Part shown: in pieces, positions 26,527-36,327 of the stretch
Layout: every line of letters begins with the position of its first letter
How positions within the stretch are numbered: the stretch's first letter is position 1
Assembly (NCBI GenBank): GCA_025356445.1
Contig: JANXSZ010000076.1
Location: 1 to 64,000, forward strand
Reading direction: 5' to 3'
Origin: Betaproteobacteria bacterium
GTDB taxonomy: Bacteria; Pseudomonadota; Gammaproteobacteria; Burkholderiales; Burkholderiaceae_C
Length of the DNA: 64,000 nucleotides
The notes under the pieces: model-generated
The model's database searches: none
Told to the model about the DNA's origin: nothing
What the model saw: the letters and a program-made list of their open reading frames with translations, nothing else
Position numbers and translations under genes: made by a program

Positions 26527-26922
26527 ATGTTCAACAGCAAAAAACAACCGCCCATCAAAAGCCTGATTGCCCATTGCACCCAGATCACCGGGAACGTGCA
26601 TTTCACCGAAGGCTTGCGGGTGGACGGGGAAGTGACAGGTAACCTGATTGCCAACGAAGGCCACACCAGTATTTTGGTGATTTCGGAGACAGCCAAGGTC
26701 ACGGGCGAGATCCAAGCAGACCACGTCATCATCAACGGCAAAATCGTGGGCCCCGTTCATGCACGCGAGCTCTTGGAATTGCAGCCCAAGGCCCAAATTG
26801 AAGGTGACGTGCATTACAAAGCGCTGGAGATGCACCAGGGTGCCACCATTGCAGGCCTGCTGAGGCCCATGCTGCTGGGCGAAGAAAAGCCTGTGCTCAC
26901 GTTAGCTGCCAGCAACGGCTGA
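26527..26922 (+). CDS. Bactofilin family cytoskeletal protein
   Basis: A 131-residue protein built of a right-handed beta-helix with short turns: ITGNVHFTEGLRVDGEVTGNL, LVISETAKVTGEIQADHVIING, LLELQPKAQIEGDVHYKALE. This is the bactofilin core, which polymerises without nucleotide and scaffolds cell wall enzymes. It sits 34 nt after the coiled-coil membrane protein gene, in a neighbourhood rich in wall genes (rlpA, anmK, M23 peptidase). Confidence 0.9.
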   Translation: MFNSKKQPPIKSLIAHCTQITGNVHFTEGLRVDGEVTGNLIANEGHTSILVISETAKVTGEIQADHVIINGKIVGPVHARELLELQPKAQIEGDVHYKALEMHQGATIAGLLRPMLLGEEKPVLTLAASNG

Positions 26923-27008
26923 TCTGACATGGATATCCCCACACACCCTATTCCCGACAAAATTGCTGTAGTATTCACCGCTAGAAACCTGACTTACCGG
27001 AGTGCCCC

Positions 27009-27374
27009 ATGAGTGCCGTTGCTGAACATATCCACACTGACATCCCCGTGCCTATCGTCTTCACAGACAGTGCCGCCGCGAAGGTGGCCGACCTGATCGC
27101 TGAAGAAGGCAATCCCGATTTGAAGCTGCGCGTCTTCGTGCAAGGTGGTGGCTGTTCTGGCTTCCAGTACGGCTTTACTTTTGACGAAATCACCAACGAA
27201 GACGATACCACCATGACCAAGCACGGCGTGTCGCTGCTGATTGACGCGATGAGCTACCAGTATCTGGTCGGCGCAGAGATTGACTACAAAGAAGACCTGC
27301 AAGGTGCACAGTTCGTGATCAAAAATCCGAACGCCACGTCAACCTGCGGCTGCGGCTCCAGCTTTTCGACCTGA
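27009..27374 (+). CDS. erpA: Iron-sulfur cluster insertion protein ErpA
   Basis: A 121-residue A-type Fe-S carrier. Three ligand cysteines are present in [10 protein letters not shown] and in the C-terminal STCGCGSSF. The [23 protein letters not shown] block separates ErpA-type from IscA-type proteins in this group. GGAG lies 7 nt before the ATG. Confidence 0.95.
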   Translation: MSAVAEHIHTDIPVPIVFTDSAAAKVADLIAEEGNPDLKLRVFVQGGGCSGFQYGFTFDEITNEDDTTMTKHGVSLLIDAMSYQYLVGAEIDYKEDLQGAQFVIKNPNATSTCGCGSSFST

Positions 27375-27416
27375 TCGCCAGGTCTTTAAAGGGCCTGAAC
27401 AAGGCTTAAGCAGAGG

Positions 27417-28550
27417 TTAAGCGGGGTAAAGAGCCCCCAAAATACGGGCGCCGCGAGCGCCCGTAACGCTTTTCAGACTGCCTGTTTCTCTGTGCACCAT
27501 TCGGCGTGCCAGCCATGCGAACGCGGTGGCCTCCACCTCCAGCGGCGGCAAACCCCAATGAGAGGATGAGGCAACGTGGTGCGTTGGCAACTGTGCCTGT
27601 AGCCGCTGCATCAGGTAGGTGTTCAAAGCACCGCCACCGCAGACGATCAAAGCAGCAGATTCTGTACAGGTGCATTCATTGCTATTATTTATATAGCTTC
27701 GTACGCTTATTGAGCAAGCGCTGGCAGTGAATTCCGTTAACGTAGCCTGCACATCCACAGGCGGTATATTGTGAAAATCAACCAACTGATTGGCCAGCCA
27801 TGGTGGGTTGAACAAATCGCGACCCGTACTTTTAGGTGGTGCTTTGGCAAAGTAAGGCTCGGTCATCAAGCGGGCCAACAGTGCAGGCACCACTTGCCCG
27901 CTGGCCGCCCAGGCACCACCGGCATCAAAGGGCTGACCGGTGTGTTGCTGGCACCAGAAGTCCATCAGTGCATTGCCAGGGCCACAGTCAAAGCCCCATA
28001 CGCTGCCATCAGCGCCCAGCACGCTCAGGTTGGCAATACCACCAATGTTCAACACCTGCACCATGGCATCCGTGCGGCCAAATACATCCGCATGGAATGC
28101 CGGCACCAACGGGGCACCTTGACCGCCTGCCGCGACGTCGCGGCTGCGGAAGTCGGCCACCACATCAATGCCGCACAGTTCAGCCAGCAAGGCGGGGTTG
28201 TTCAATTGCAGGGTATAGCCAACGCCATCAAACTCACCTGGGCGATGGCGCACAGTCTGACCATGCGCACCAATGGCCTGCACAGCACTGGCGGGGGTTT
28301 GGGTAGTGCGAAGCAAGTCAGTGACAACCTGCGCATAGACACGGGCTAAAGCATTGCCTGCCAAGGCTGCACGGTGCAACTCGTGGTCGCCAGGGGTGTT
28401 AAGTGCCATCAGCTCAGCCCTCAAAATGCTAGCAAAAGGTGCTGATAGATGCTGCATTACACGCAGCTTGGATGCTGAAAAATCCACCAGCACGCCGTCC
28501 ACACCGTCCAGCGAAGTGCCAGACATCAGACCGATGAACAACTCAGACAA
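27417..28550 (-). CDS. anmK: Anhydro-N-acetylmuramic acid kinase
   Basis: A 377-residue sugar kinase that recycles cell wall anhydroMurNAc to MurNAc-6-phosphate. It starts MSELFIGLMSGTSLDGVDGVLVDF, the family hallmark, followed by GAHGQTVRHRP, NIGGIANL, FDCGPGNALMD and VCGGGALN. Just before the last motif, residues encoded at about 27680-27727 (SVRSYINNSNEC) come from an AT-rich mini-repeat, an apparent in-frame insertion in a surface loop. It is convergent with erpA. Confidence 0.95.
   Translation of the reverse strand: MSELFIGLMSGTSLDGVDGVLVDFSASKLRVMQHLSAPFASILRAELMALNTPGDHELHRAALAGNALARVYAQVVTDLLRTTQTPASAVQAIGAHGQTVRHRPGEFDGVGYTLQLNNPALLAELCGIDVVADFRSRDVAAGGQGAPLVPAFHADVFGRTDAMVQVLNIGGIANLSVLGADGSVWGFDCGPGNALMDFWCQQHTGQPFDAGGAWAASGQVVPALLARLMTEPYFAKAPPKSTGRDLFNPPWLANQLVDFHNIPPVDVQATLTEFTASACSISVRSYINNSNECTCTESAALIVCGGGALNTYLMQRLQAQLPTHHVASSSHWGLPPLEVEATAFAWLARRMVHRETGSLKSVTGARGARILGALYPA
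27680..27727 (+). repeat. AT-rich mini-repeat inserted in anmK
   Basis: The stretch beginning TGCTATTATTTATATAGCTT and ending GAGCAAGCGCTGGCAG matches the rfbD copy (27 of the first 35 bases) and shares ATAGCT and the AAGCGCT end with the rlmJ copy. It is AT-rich against GC-rich surroundings and preserves the anmK frame. Confidence 0.55.
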
Positions 28551-28597
28551 AGGCCACTCGCTACACGCTAAGGACGATGTTCGCCTTCAACGGCACA

Positions 28598-29989
28598 TTA
28601 TTGTGCGCTGGCCTGTTGCAGCGTGGCCGCAGCGCTCAGTTCTTTGCGCATGGTGCCGGCCGCTACGGCAAAAGCTGCTTTGGCCGCAGCAGTCAGGGGA
28701 ACAGAATCGCTCTGCCGGGCCAATGTCAATGGATCTTGGTGAACCCCATTCACACGGAATTCAAAGTGCAAGTGAGGGCCAGTGGCCCAGCCAGTGGAAC
28801 CTACATTGCCAATGTTTTGGCCCTGCGTGACCTGCTCGCCACGCCGCACAGCAATGCGGCTCAGGTGGGCATACACGGTGCTATGGTTGTTACGGTGCTT
28901 GACGATGACCACATTGCCAAAACCATTTTGGACACCTGCAAAATCGACTTCACCATCGGCCACGGTACGTACCGCTGTGCCGGTAGGTGCCGCATAGTCC
29001 ACCCCCAAATGTGCTTTCCAGGTGTTCAAAATCGGGTGCAAACGCATACTGAAACCGCTGGTCACGCGAGAGAACTCCAAAGGTGACGCCAAATAGGCGC
29101 GGCGCAGGCTCTCACCGTTAGGGTTGTAGTACGCGCCTTTGCTCATACCAGGCTCCTGGAACCACATGGCCTGGTAGGTTTTGCCGTTGTTGATGAACTC
29201 GGCAGACAGCACCCGGCCCGCGCGCAGTGGCTCGCCATCGGCTTCCATCGTTTCATAGACCACAGAGAAGCGGTCACCTTTGCGCAACGCACGGTGGAAA
29301 TCAATGTCGCCTGCAAAAATTTCGGCCAACTGAGTCGCCACCGTATCGGGAATACGGGCATCGTCCGTGGCAGCAAACAACGTAGAGCGGATCGTGCCAC
29401 TGGCAATGCGGCTGGAGGTGCTGAGTGCAGCAGATTCCACGCGAGAGGTGAAACCGTGCGTGTGGTTTTCAATCACCAGACGCTTAAAACTGCCATCGTC
29501 TTCAGGATTCCAACGCACCGACAGCTTGAGCAGCTTGTTGCCGGCAGTTGCCTCTGCTGTCACATTACGGCCAGCACGGCCCAGCAATGTACTGCGGGCT
29601 TCCGCACTGGTACGCATGTAGGCAGCAGCTTTAGGGTCATTGATACCTAAACGCTTGAGCAAGCTCTCAAAAGAATCGCTGGAGCGGGTAGTTTCAGTGC
29701 GGTAAAGGCTGATGGGCTGACGCTCCAAGGCATCTGCCTGCCACTGCAAGGGCAAAGGCTCAACGGCTTCGAGCACATTGCGCACAGGCAAGTCAGCCGT
29801 TTCAGGCACCAAAGACACAACCGCAAAAGCACCACCACCACCGCCCAAAATGAGGGCAGAAAACAACGCTGTAATCTTTTTGGGGTGACGCTGAAAAAGG
29901 GACAAAAGCGCTGTCTTAGCGCGAATCAGACCAGTATTCAAAGAATGCTTCTCCGGATTCAAATTAGGTTTAGCGGCAGTTAATGACAA
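28598..29989 (-). CDS. M23 family metallopeptidase (murein endopeptidase)
   Basis: A 463-residue envelope protein. It has a cytoplasmic start, a membrane or signal-anchor helix at about residues 40-60, an OapA/LysM-like and Csd3-type middle domain (FESLLKRLGINDPKAAAYM), then the M23 LytM domain near residues 320-430. The zinc ligands are all there: RLHPILNTWKAHLGVDYAAP (His, Asp), and the catalytic pair AHLS with HLHFEF. It cleaves peptidoglycan cross-links. Same strand and next to anmK (47 nt gap), a frequent pairing for wall turnover. Confidence 0.92.
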   Translation of the reverse strand: MSLTAAKPNLNPEKHSLNTGLIRAKTALLSLFQRHPKKITALFSALILGGGGGAFAVVSLVPETADLPVRNVLEAVEPLPLQWQADALERQPISLYRTETTRSSDSFESLLKRLGINDPKAAAYMRTSAEARSTLLGRAGRNVTAEATAGNKLLKLSVRWNPEDDGSFKRLVIENHTHGFTSRVESAALSTSSRIASGTIRSTLFAATDDARIPDTVATQLAEIFAGDIDFHRALRKGDRFSVVYETMEADGEPLRAGRVLSAEFINNGKTYQAMWFQEPGMSKGAYYNPNGESLRRAYLASPLEFSRVTSGFSMRLHPILNTWKAHLGVDYAAPTGTAVRTVADGEVDFAGVQNGFGNVVIVKHRNNHSTVYAHLSRIAVRRGEQVTQGQNIGNVGSTGWATGPHLHFEFRVNGVHQDPLTLARQSDSVPLTAAAKAAFAVAAGTMRKELSAAATLQQASAQ

Positions 29990-30171
29990 CTAGCGACAAA
30001 TAGCCCGCGCTTCAACCAACTTGGCAGCCGTACAAGGCTAAACCGGGGGGAGCGAAAGACAAACGCTTAAGGTACCGTGCGAGGGGCGAACCTGACAGAC
30101 CTAAAATCTGCGGATCGCGGGAGGCCAAAGTATAGCGGCACCGTCTTCCAAATTGTGAGAAATTACCCAAA

Positions 30172-31425
30172 ATGACCTCTAGCCCTCCCACCCTGCCCTC
30201 CTCCACAGCGACCGTATTTCCCGTGACAGACCGCGTCAAAGAAGCGCTGGCCGTATCCTTGCGTGGCTGTGACGAGTTGATTCCTGAAAACGAGTGGGTC
30301 AAAAAACTGGCACGCTCCGAGGCCACGAGCGTGCCACTGCGCATCAAGCTGGGCCTGGACCCTACCGCCCCTGATATCCACATCGGCCACACCGTGGTGT
30401 TGAACAAAATGCGTCAGTTGCAAGACTTGGGGCATACGGTGATTTTCTTGATTGGCGACTTCACCAGCACCATTGGCGACCCGTCCGGACGCAACAACAC
30501 GCGCCCACCCCTGACCCGCGAGCAAATCGAAGCGAACGCCCAAACTTATTACAAACAAGCCTCGCTGGTGCTTGACCCCAGCAAAACCGAAATCCGCTAC
30601 AACAGCGAATGGAGCGACCCACTGGGTGCGCGCGGCATGATCCAGCTGGCAGCCAAATACACCGTGGCGCGGATGATGGAACGCAATGACTTTCACGACC
30701 GCTTCAAATCGGGCGCATCCATCAGCGTGCATGAGTTTTTATACCCGCTTATGCAAGGCTATGACAGCGTGGCCCTCAAGAGCGACCTGGAACTGGGAGG
30801 CACAGACCAGAAATTCAACTTGTTGGTAGGTCGCCACTTGCAACAAGAGTACGGCCAGGAACCCCAGTGCATCCTGACCATGCCGCTGCTTGAAGGCCTG
30901 GACGGCGTGGACAAGATGTCCAAAAGCAAAAACAACTACATCGGCATCTCTGAACCTGCGAACACCATGTTCGCCAAGGTGCTGTCGATCAGCGACGAGC
31001 TGATGTGGCGCTGGTTCACCCTGCTGTCCTTCCAAAGCGAGGCCCAAATCGCCACACTGCGCGCCGAAACAGCCGCAGGCCGCAACCCCAAAGACGCCAA
31101 AGTGATGCTCGCCAAAGAAATCACCGCCCGCTTCCACAGCCCCGCTGCCGCCGATGCCGCAGAACAGGACTTTACCAACCGCTCGCAGGGTGGCATACCC
31201 GATGTGATTGATGAAATCACCCTGAGTGGTGCACCGCTGGGCATTGGTCAGTTGCTCAAGCAAGCAGGGCTGGCCGCGTCTACAGGTGAAGCCAACCGCT
31301 TGATCGACGGCCGAGGTGTACGCCTCGATTCCAGCGTGATCGAAGACAAGGCACTCAAGCTGGCAGCAGGCACCTACGTGGTACAAGTGGGTAAGCGCAA
31401 GTTCGCCCGGGTGACCTTGAACTGA
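30172..31425 (+). CDS. tyrS: Tyrosyl-tRNA synthetase
   Basis: A 417-residue class I synthetase with the HIGH motif (PDIHIGHTVVLNKM), GDFTSTIGDPSGRN, the tyrosine-binding region YPLMQGYDSVALKSDLELGGTDQKFNLL, KMSKS (VDKMSKSKNN) and a C-terminal S4 RNA-binding domain (GEANRLIDGRGVRLDS). It is of the longer TyrZ-like bacterial type. Divergent from the M23 gene with a 182-nt gap in which no tRNA gene was found. Confidence 0.97.
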   Translation: MTSSPPTLPSSTATVFPVTDRVKEALAVSLRGCDELIPENEWVKKLARSEATSVPLRIKLGLDPTAPDIHIGHTVVLNKMRQLQDLGHTVIFLIGDFTSTIGDPSGRNNTRPPLTREQIEANAQTYYKQASLVLDPSKTEIRYNSEWSDPLGARGMIQLAAKYTVARMMERNDFHDRFKSGASISVHEFLYPLMQGYDSVALKSDLELGGTDQKFNLLVGRHLQQEYGQEPQCILTMPLLEGLDGVDKMSKSKNNYIGISEPANTMFAKVLSISDELMWRWFTLLSFQSEAQIATLRAETAAGRNPKDAKVMLAKEITARFHSPAAADAAEQDFTNRSQGGIPDVIDEITLSGAPLGIGQLLKQAGLAASTGEANRLIDGRGVRLDSSVIEDKALKLAAGTYVVQVGKRKFARVTLN

Positions 31426-31435
31426 CCACTGCGCC

Positions 31436-32233
31436 TCACTGCGCCACGGCCAAACGCGTGGCAGCTATTTGCAGCAAGCCGTCAAAAATCAGACTTTCTA
31501 CCAGCTCAAAGTTCACAGACATGTTGGGCGCCATCTTCCAACCGGCCCCACCGGTCATGAAGCACACGGGCTCGGTGCCGCAGTGGCGCCGAACATGCTG
31601 GATCATGCGCTCTACGGCACCCGCAATGGCATAGGTACCGCCGCTGGTCAGTGCATCGCTGGTATTGGTAGGAAATTCACTGACCTCGCCAGTCGGAACA
31701 TGCAAGCCTGCAGTACCGCCGACCAGCGCTTGCAGCATGATCCCGTGCCCAGGCAAGATCAATCCCCCCAGAAACTTGCCTGATGCGTCCACAGCGTCTA
31801 CAGTAACGGCCGTGCCAACCATCACGACCACCATGGGACTGGGGTGAGGCCGACCTTGCGCGTCACACGACGCCTTGGCGAGCATGCGATGGCGCGCACC
31901 TATCATCGCAATCCAGCGGTCTGAACCGAGGCGTGTAGGGTGGTCATAGCCGTTGATCAGACCGGCTTCAGCGGTACTGGACATGGCCCAGCGCGGCTCT
32001 ATGTCCCAAATCTCCATTTGCTCCTGCACCCGCCGCTTCACCGCGTCTCCCGCTACAAAGCAACCTAGCATGTAACTGGGCTCGGGTAACGCAGCCCATT
32101 CGCCTTCGGCCAGCTTGTCAATATTTTCCAAAAACACAGCGCCATGCGAAAGCTGCTGCGCATTGCGGTGCGGACGGTCGTATAGCGCCCATTTCAAACG
32201 GGTATTGCCAACATCAATGGCCAAAAAAGTCAT
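31436..32233 (-). CDS. coaX: Type III pantothenate kinase
   Basis: A 265-residue CoaX, first enzyme of coenzyme A synthesis. The start at 32233 gives [19 protein letters not shown] with the phosphate-1 motif; the longer frame from 32419 runs into the neighbouring gene and is rejected. Other signatures are [36 protein letters not shown] and MTGGAG. It is convergent with tyrS (10-nt gap). A BirA homologue, often adjacent, is not seen here. Confidence 0.95.
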   Translation of the reverse strand: MTFLAIDVGNTRLKWALYDRPHRNAQQLSHGAVFLENIDKLAEGEWAALPEPSYMLGCFVAGDAVKRRVQEQMEIWDIEPRWAMSSTAEAGLINGYDHPTRLGSDRWIAMIGARHRMLAKASCDAQGRPHPSPMVVVMVGTAVTVDAVDASGKFLGGLILPGHGIMLQALVGGTAGLHVPTGEVSEFPTNTSDALTSGGTYAIAGAVERMIQHVRRHCGTEPVCFMTGGAGWKMAPNMSVNFELVESLIFDGLLQIAATRLAVAQ

Positions 32234-32300
32234 GGGTATCCCCTCGTAATTTTGTCTCCACCGCCATTGTGCCCTTGGGCACGGCTTGCCAATTACGTGT

Positions 32301-33173
32301 TTACCGACATGAAGTGAACGTATGAACCGGGTTGCCAGCCAGCTTGTACACGTGCAAACAAGTTTCTCGGCTGTCATCCACCTGCACCTGCAGGGCTGGT
32401 GTAATGCCGAACACAGCAAAGCTGTTGCTCACCAGCAAAGCACCTGGCTTCACCTCCGCACACGCCTTATCCCACAAGCGAGTCATCGGCACAGGGGATA
32501 AAAATGCGTAGACCACGTCGTAATCGGCCAAGCTGTGTTCCCAAAAACTGCCATAGCCAATATACAGATTCGGCAAACGCAAGCCCCACAACCAGGCCCA
32601 AGCCCAAGTCAGCGGCGCATGTTCCAGGCCAACAAACTGGCAATCAGCTCGGGTGCGCGCCAACTGTCGCAGCAAGCGACCATCGCCACAACCCAAATCG
32701 ATCAGGCGGCAAGGTGTGGCAGGCAGCAGCTTGGCCAGCCTCTGGGCCGTGCTAGCGTTGCTCATGTACAACGGCACACGGCTCGCGTCGGTACGCCAAA
32801 ATACCAGCAGCAGCACAACAAAACCAAACAACCAAGCCCAGGGCGGCCAGCCTAAGCCCAACGCCAATACAGCCAGCGGCGCAAACAGAAATGAGATCAA
32901 CCACCACCAACGTGGCAAGCGCAGCACAGCTGCCACCAGCGCAGCACACAAGCCATGCAGCAATGCCAGCAGCAGCGCAGACACAGGTGATGATGGGGCC
33001 AGCCACACCATGCAACCCGCCACGACCAGACCCGCAACCCCTTGAGCCAGAGCCGCGTAGCGCAAAGGCGCTGCTGCGGTGCTGGCATACTTTATCGGCA
33101 TCTGAGCGCCTGCATCGGTTTCTAAAGGTTGAGTCGTTGTTACTTTCACTGCATTCCCATCAACAAACTTCAA
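32301..33173 (-). CDS. Membrane-anchored class I SAM methyltransferase
   Basis: A 290-residue protein with three or four hydrophobic helices in residues 40-125, then a SAM-dependent methyltransferase fold ([54 protein letters not shown]). The acceptor is not evident. A start at 33101 (MPIKYAS) is also possible. It lies 67 nt upstream of coaX on the same strand. Substrate could be a lipid, quinone or membrane protein; nothing here decides. Confidence 0.75.
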   Translation of the reverse strand: MKFVDGNAVKVTTTQPLETDAGAQMPIKYASTAAAPLRYAALAQGVAGLVVAGCMVWLAPSSPVSALLLALLHGLCAALVAAVLRLPRWWWLISFLFAPLAVLALGLGWPPWAWLFGFVVLLLVFWRTDASRVPLYMSNASTAQRLAKLLPATPCRLIDLGCGDGRLLRQLARTRADCQFVGLEHAPLTWAWAWLWGLRLPNLYIGYGSFWEHSLADYDVVYAFLSPVPMTRLWDKACAEVKPGALLVSNSFAVFGITPALQVQVDDSRETCLHVYKLAGNPVHTFTSCR

Positions 33174-33303
33174 GCACGTTCACTTGAAGTTGTACGCCTT
33201 ACATTCGATTACAAACACCTGATGCCTGTGTATGACAATGGCCATATGTCTAACCTGACAAATATCACTATGATCGCCCTTCAAGCATTTTCAAATTTGA
33301 AAC

Positions 33304-36300
33304 ATGGAACGTGTGACAGCCTTCAAGTCTGAGACGGCGTCAGCATCTGCGCCAGTGCCGCGCATGGTTCAAACGATTATCGGCAACATCTTGGCATGGC
33401 TGGGAATATGGGTGATTCCCTCGGTCGTTGTAGTTGCATTTGGTGTGCTTATCTGGCAAAACTCTACCAACAGCACCCAAGAAGGCACCCCGCTGCCGAT
33501 TGCGGTGTGGGAAAGCGACGGCTTACAGGCGATAACCCATCCGAGTGAGGTGCAGACACAGTTGGCCCGTGCACCTGTCACGCCCTACACAGACACCCAA
33601 TTGTCCACCCGCGAATACTGGTTCTCAGTGACGGCATCGGCCCCCAAAATTGATCAGCCCTGGGCGATTGATTTCCCCTCTCGCCACGCTACAAACCTTA
33701 CATGCTGGGATCGTGCTACCAACACGCTGCTGGGGACCTCCAACAGGAGCAGCGCCAAGGGGCAACTTACCAAGAGCCGCGCGGGGTTTGCGATGCAGTT
33801 TGGCCCTGCACAAGCACAGATAGCCTTGGTTTGTAGCGGAGAGTTTGAGGGACCAGCGCGCATAGCGGCAAGCGTCTGGCACACCAGTGATTTAGATTCA
33901 GCTGAGTTGGCCTACAAGAGAACTGGTGGACTCATTGATGGCGGCATTGGTGTGCTGGCTGTTTTTATGTTGCTGACTGCTTTGGTTAACCGCAGCGCAC
34001 TGTATTGGGTATTTTTTGGCTGGCTGGCCTTGAGCCTTCGAATGGCCGCATTGTCAGCAGGCACTGATTTTGAGGTACTGGGTGTGGGCATTACCCCAAG
34101 TCTTCTGGTACCCATAAGGCAGTGGACAGTAGGTTTGTATTACGCCATGGCCATCACACTGTTCAGCCAATTATTTAAAGAAGATTTGGCTGAGATCAAA
34201 AGCACATGGTTACTCACACTGCAACAAGTGAGTGCGCTGGCTATTCTCCCTGTATGTGCTTTCATGTCATTCAAAAGTACCTTACCTATTTTGTGGGTAG
34301 GTACAGTGATCGGTGTTTGCGTGATGGTGTTCTATTTGGTACAAATACTCTACCGTCGAACCTCAAGGGTTGCTGTTTGGTATGCCGCGTCAATTGCCGT
34401 GTCTTGGATCGCGAGTTTGAGCGAAGTGATTGCCGCGTCAACAGGAGTACGTAATGTGCTTGGGGGGTTGAACAGCGTGACCGCTGCGATTGCATCAGCC
34501 CTTTTTGCATCTCTTGCTGTCGCAGAACACATCAGAAGCGACCGGCTAACCAAACTGGAGGTGCAAAAAAACCTTAAGACAGCCTATGAAGACTCACCGA
34601 TTGGCCTGTTCACGCTGAGAGGTGATGGCCTGATTGTCAAATACAACCCCGTTTTCAGCGCCATGCTGGAAGGGTTTGACCTGAGTGGCATACCGTCCAT
34701 ATCCAGTGTGTTTGAAACTAACGTTCAACGCGAAATCGACGCGATGCGAGAGTCTGACAACCGCACTACCATTGAGCTGCAAACCCGTACCCATGCCGCA
34801 GATACATCGTATGACGCTGACCGGTGGTTCGCGATCAAGGCCTCAACCACCGACGGCGACTTTGTGGAAGGGTCATTGCAAGACATCACAGACAAAGTGC
34901 GGGCCATGGACCGGTTGGAATTTTTGGCCAACCATGACCCGCTGACCGATTGCCTGAATTTACGTGGTATTGCAATGCGGGTGGAAGAAGCCGCCCAGCA
35001 ACCCACCGCACTGGCCTATTTCGATCTGGACCGTTTCAAAGTCATCAATGATCTCTATGGACACACCGCCGGAGATGAAGTGCTTCGGCAGGTGTGCGAG
35101 CGTATGAAAAGCCAGCTTGAGCCTGAAGATTTACTGGCACGCGTAGGGGGAGACGAGTTTGTGGTGGCCTTCCCCAGCGCCACAATGAGCGAGGCAGCGC
35201 TTCGCTGCAACAATCTGGTCGCACTGATTTCCAGCAGCCCCTATGTGATCGATACCCAAAGCTTCGTGCTCAGCGTATCTGGCGGATTGGTTGAAACTGC
35301 CAGTTTTGGCGCAACTACGATCAAAGAACTGGTGTCCACTGCAGACACCGTGTGCTGTATGGCGAAAAAACACCCCTCTGAACGCCTGCGGGTGGTCGAA
35401 CGCGGGGCCTCTTTTTTCAAGCACCACAAGGAAGAACTGGAAATCATCAGCAGTCTGGAGCGCGGCATTGCACCCGAGGGCTTGTACCTGGTGATGCAGC
35501 CAGAAATGTCGCTATCCGCACCCTTTGATTCCCTGAATTTTGAGGTACTGCTGCGGCTGCGCAAATCCAATGGCGACGAAGTCCCCGCCAACGTCATCAT
35601 TGAAGCTGCTGAAGCACATGGCAAAAGCGCCATCATTGACCGCTGGGTGGTCACCACCATCATCGCGTGGTTGGAAACCCATGCCCACCAGCTGCCCAAC
35701 ACCCAGTTTGTTGGCGTCAATCTTTCGGGGGGGTCACTGAACAACGAGACGTTTGTCGAAGAACTGTTCGCTCTGTTTGAAAAGCACAAAGCCGCTTTGT
35801 CACTGATCTGCCTGGAGATCACAGAAACGGTCGCCCTGACTGACATTCAAAACATGCAAAAGTTCATCGACCGCGCGCGCGCCATCGGCGCCAAAGTAGG
35901 CATTGATGACTTTGGCGCAGGTTATTCGTCTTTTGGTTACCTCAAAAACCTGTCGGTGGATGCACTCAAACTTGACGGCTCTCTGGTCAAAGGTTGCGCC
36001 AATAACCCAGCGAGCACCGCAATCATCAATGCCCTTGGAGGTTTAGTGAAAAACCTGGGCCTGAAATCCATTGGGGAATTTGCCGAAGACCTGCCGACCA
36101 TACAGGTACTGGCGCTGGCAGGCATTGACTATGCACAGGGTTGGGGCATCAGCAAAGCTGTGATGCCCGAGCGCATTTTGGCAGCACGGTCTTGCGTGGA
36201 CTTGATTGAAGACCCCGCCGTGGTGGCATTTGCCAGGCAATTACAGGCACACACATTCCAGACTCCAACACTCTTGTTTGAGCATTTTACTTACGTAGAC

Positions 36301-36321
36301 ACCCAAAACCCCCTGCACTGA
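33304..36321 (+). CDS. Membrane GGDEF/EAL protein with 7TM sensor and PAS domain
   Basis: A 1005-residue c-di-GMP signalling protein. Order: one N-terminal helix, a periplasmic domain (about residues 45-200), six or seven helices like 7TMR-DISM (205-415), a PAS domain (AYEDSPIGLFTLRGDGLIVKYN, about 425-540), GGDEF (DRFKVINDLYGHTAGDE, VGGDEF near 613-619) and EAL (FEVLLRL, VGVNLSGGSL, CLEITETVAL, DDFGAGYSSFGYL, LKLDGSL). The GGDEF signature is intact but the I-site Arg upstream is replaced by Glu (EPED). The EAL motif reads EVL; the catalytic Glu and DDFG loop are kept, so phosphodiesterase activity is plausible. Confidence 0.92.
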   Translation: MERVTAFKSETASASAPVPRMVQTIIGNILAWLGIWVIPSVVVVAFGVLIWQNSTNSTQEGTPLPIAVWESDGLQAITHPSEVQTQLARAPVTPYTDTQLSTREYWFSVTASAPKIDQPWAIDFPSRHATNLTCWDRATNTLLGTSNRSSAKGQLTKSRAGFAMQFGPAQAQIALVCSGEFEGPARIAASVWHTSDLDSAELAYKRTGGLIDGGIGVLAVFMLLTALVNRSALYWVFFGWLALSLRMAALSAGTDFEVLGVGITPSLLVPIRQWTVGLYYAMAITLFSQLFKEDLAEIKSTWLLTLQQVSALAILPVCAFMSFKSTLPILWVGTVIGVCVMVFYLVQILYRRTSRVAVWYAASIAVSWIASLSEVIAASTGVRNVLGGLNSVTAAIASALFASLAVAEHIRSDRLTKLEVQKNLKTAYEDSPIGLFTLRGDGLIVKYNPVFSAMLEGFDLSGIPSISSVFETNVQREIDAMRESDNRTTIELQTRTHAADTSYDADRWFAIKASTTDGDFVEGSLQDITDKVRAMDRLEFLANHDPLTDCLNLRGIAMRVEEAAQQPTALAYFDLDRFKVINDLYGHTAGDEVLRQVCERMKSQLEPEDLLARVGGDEFVVAFPSATMSEAALRCNNLVALISSSPYVIDTQSFVLSVSGGLVETASFGATTIKELVSTADTVCCMAKKHPSERLRVVERGASFFKHHKEELEIISSLERGIAPEGLYLVMQPEMSLSAPFDSLNFEVLLRLRKSNGDEVPANVIIEAAEAHGKSAIIDRWVVTTIIAWLETHAHQLPNTQFVGVNLSGGSLNNETFVEELFALFEKHKAALSLICLEITETVALTDIQNMQKFIDRARAIGAKVGIDDFGAGYSSFGYLKNLSVDALKLDGSLVKGCANNPASTAIINALGGLVKNLGLKSIGEFAEDLPTIQVLALAGIDYAQGWGISKAVMPERILAARSCVDLIEDPAVVAFARQLQAHTFQTPTLLFEHFTYVDTQNPLH

Positions 36322-36327
36322 TAGGCG

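Noticed and set aside
30000-30171. Possible tRNA or small RNA before tyrS
   Set aside because: The minus strand has GGTTCGCC and a small CAGA/TCTG hairpin, but no cloverleaf with acceptor stem and T loop could be folded by eye.
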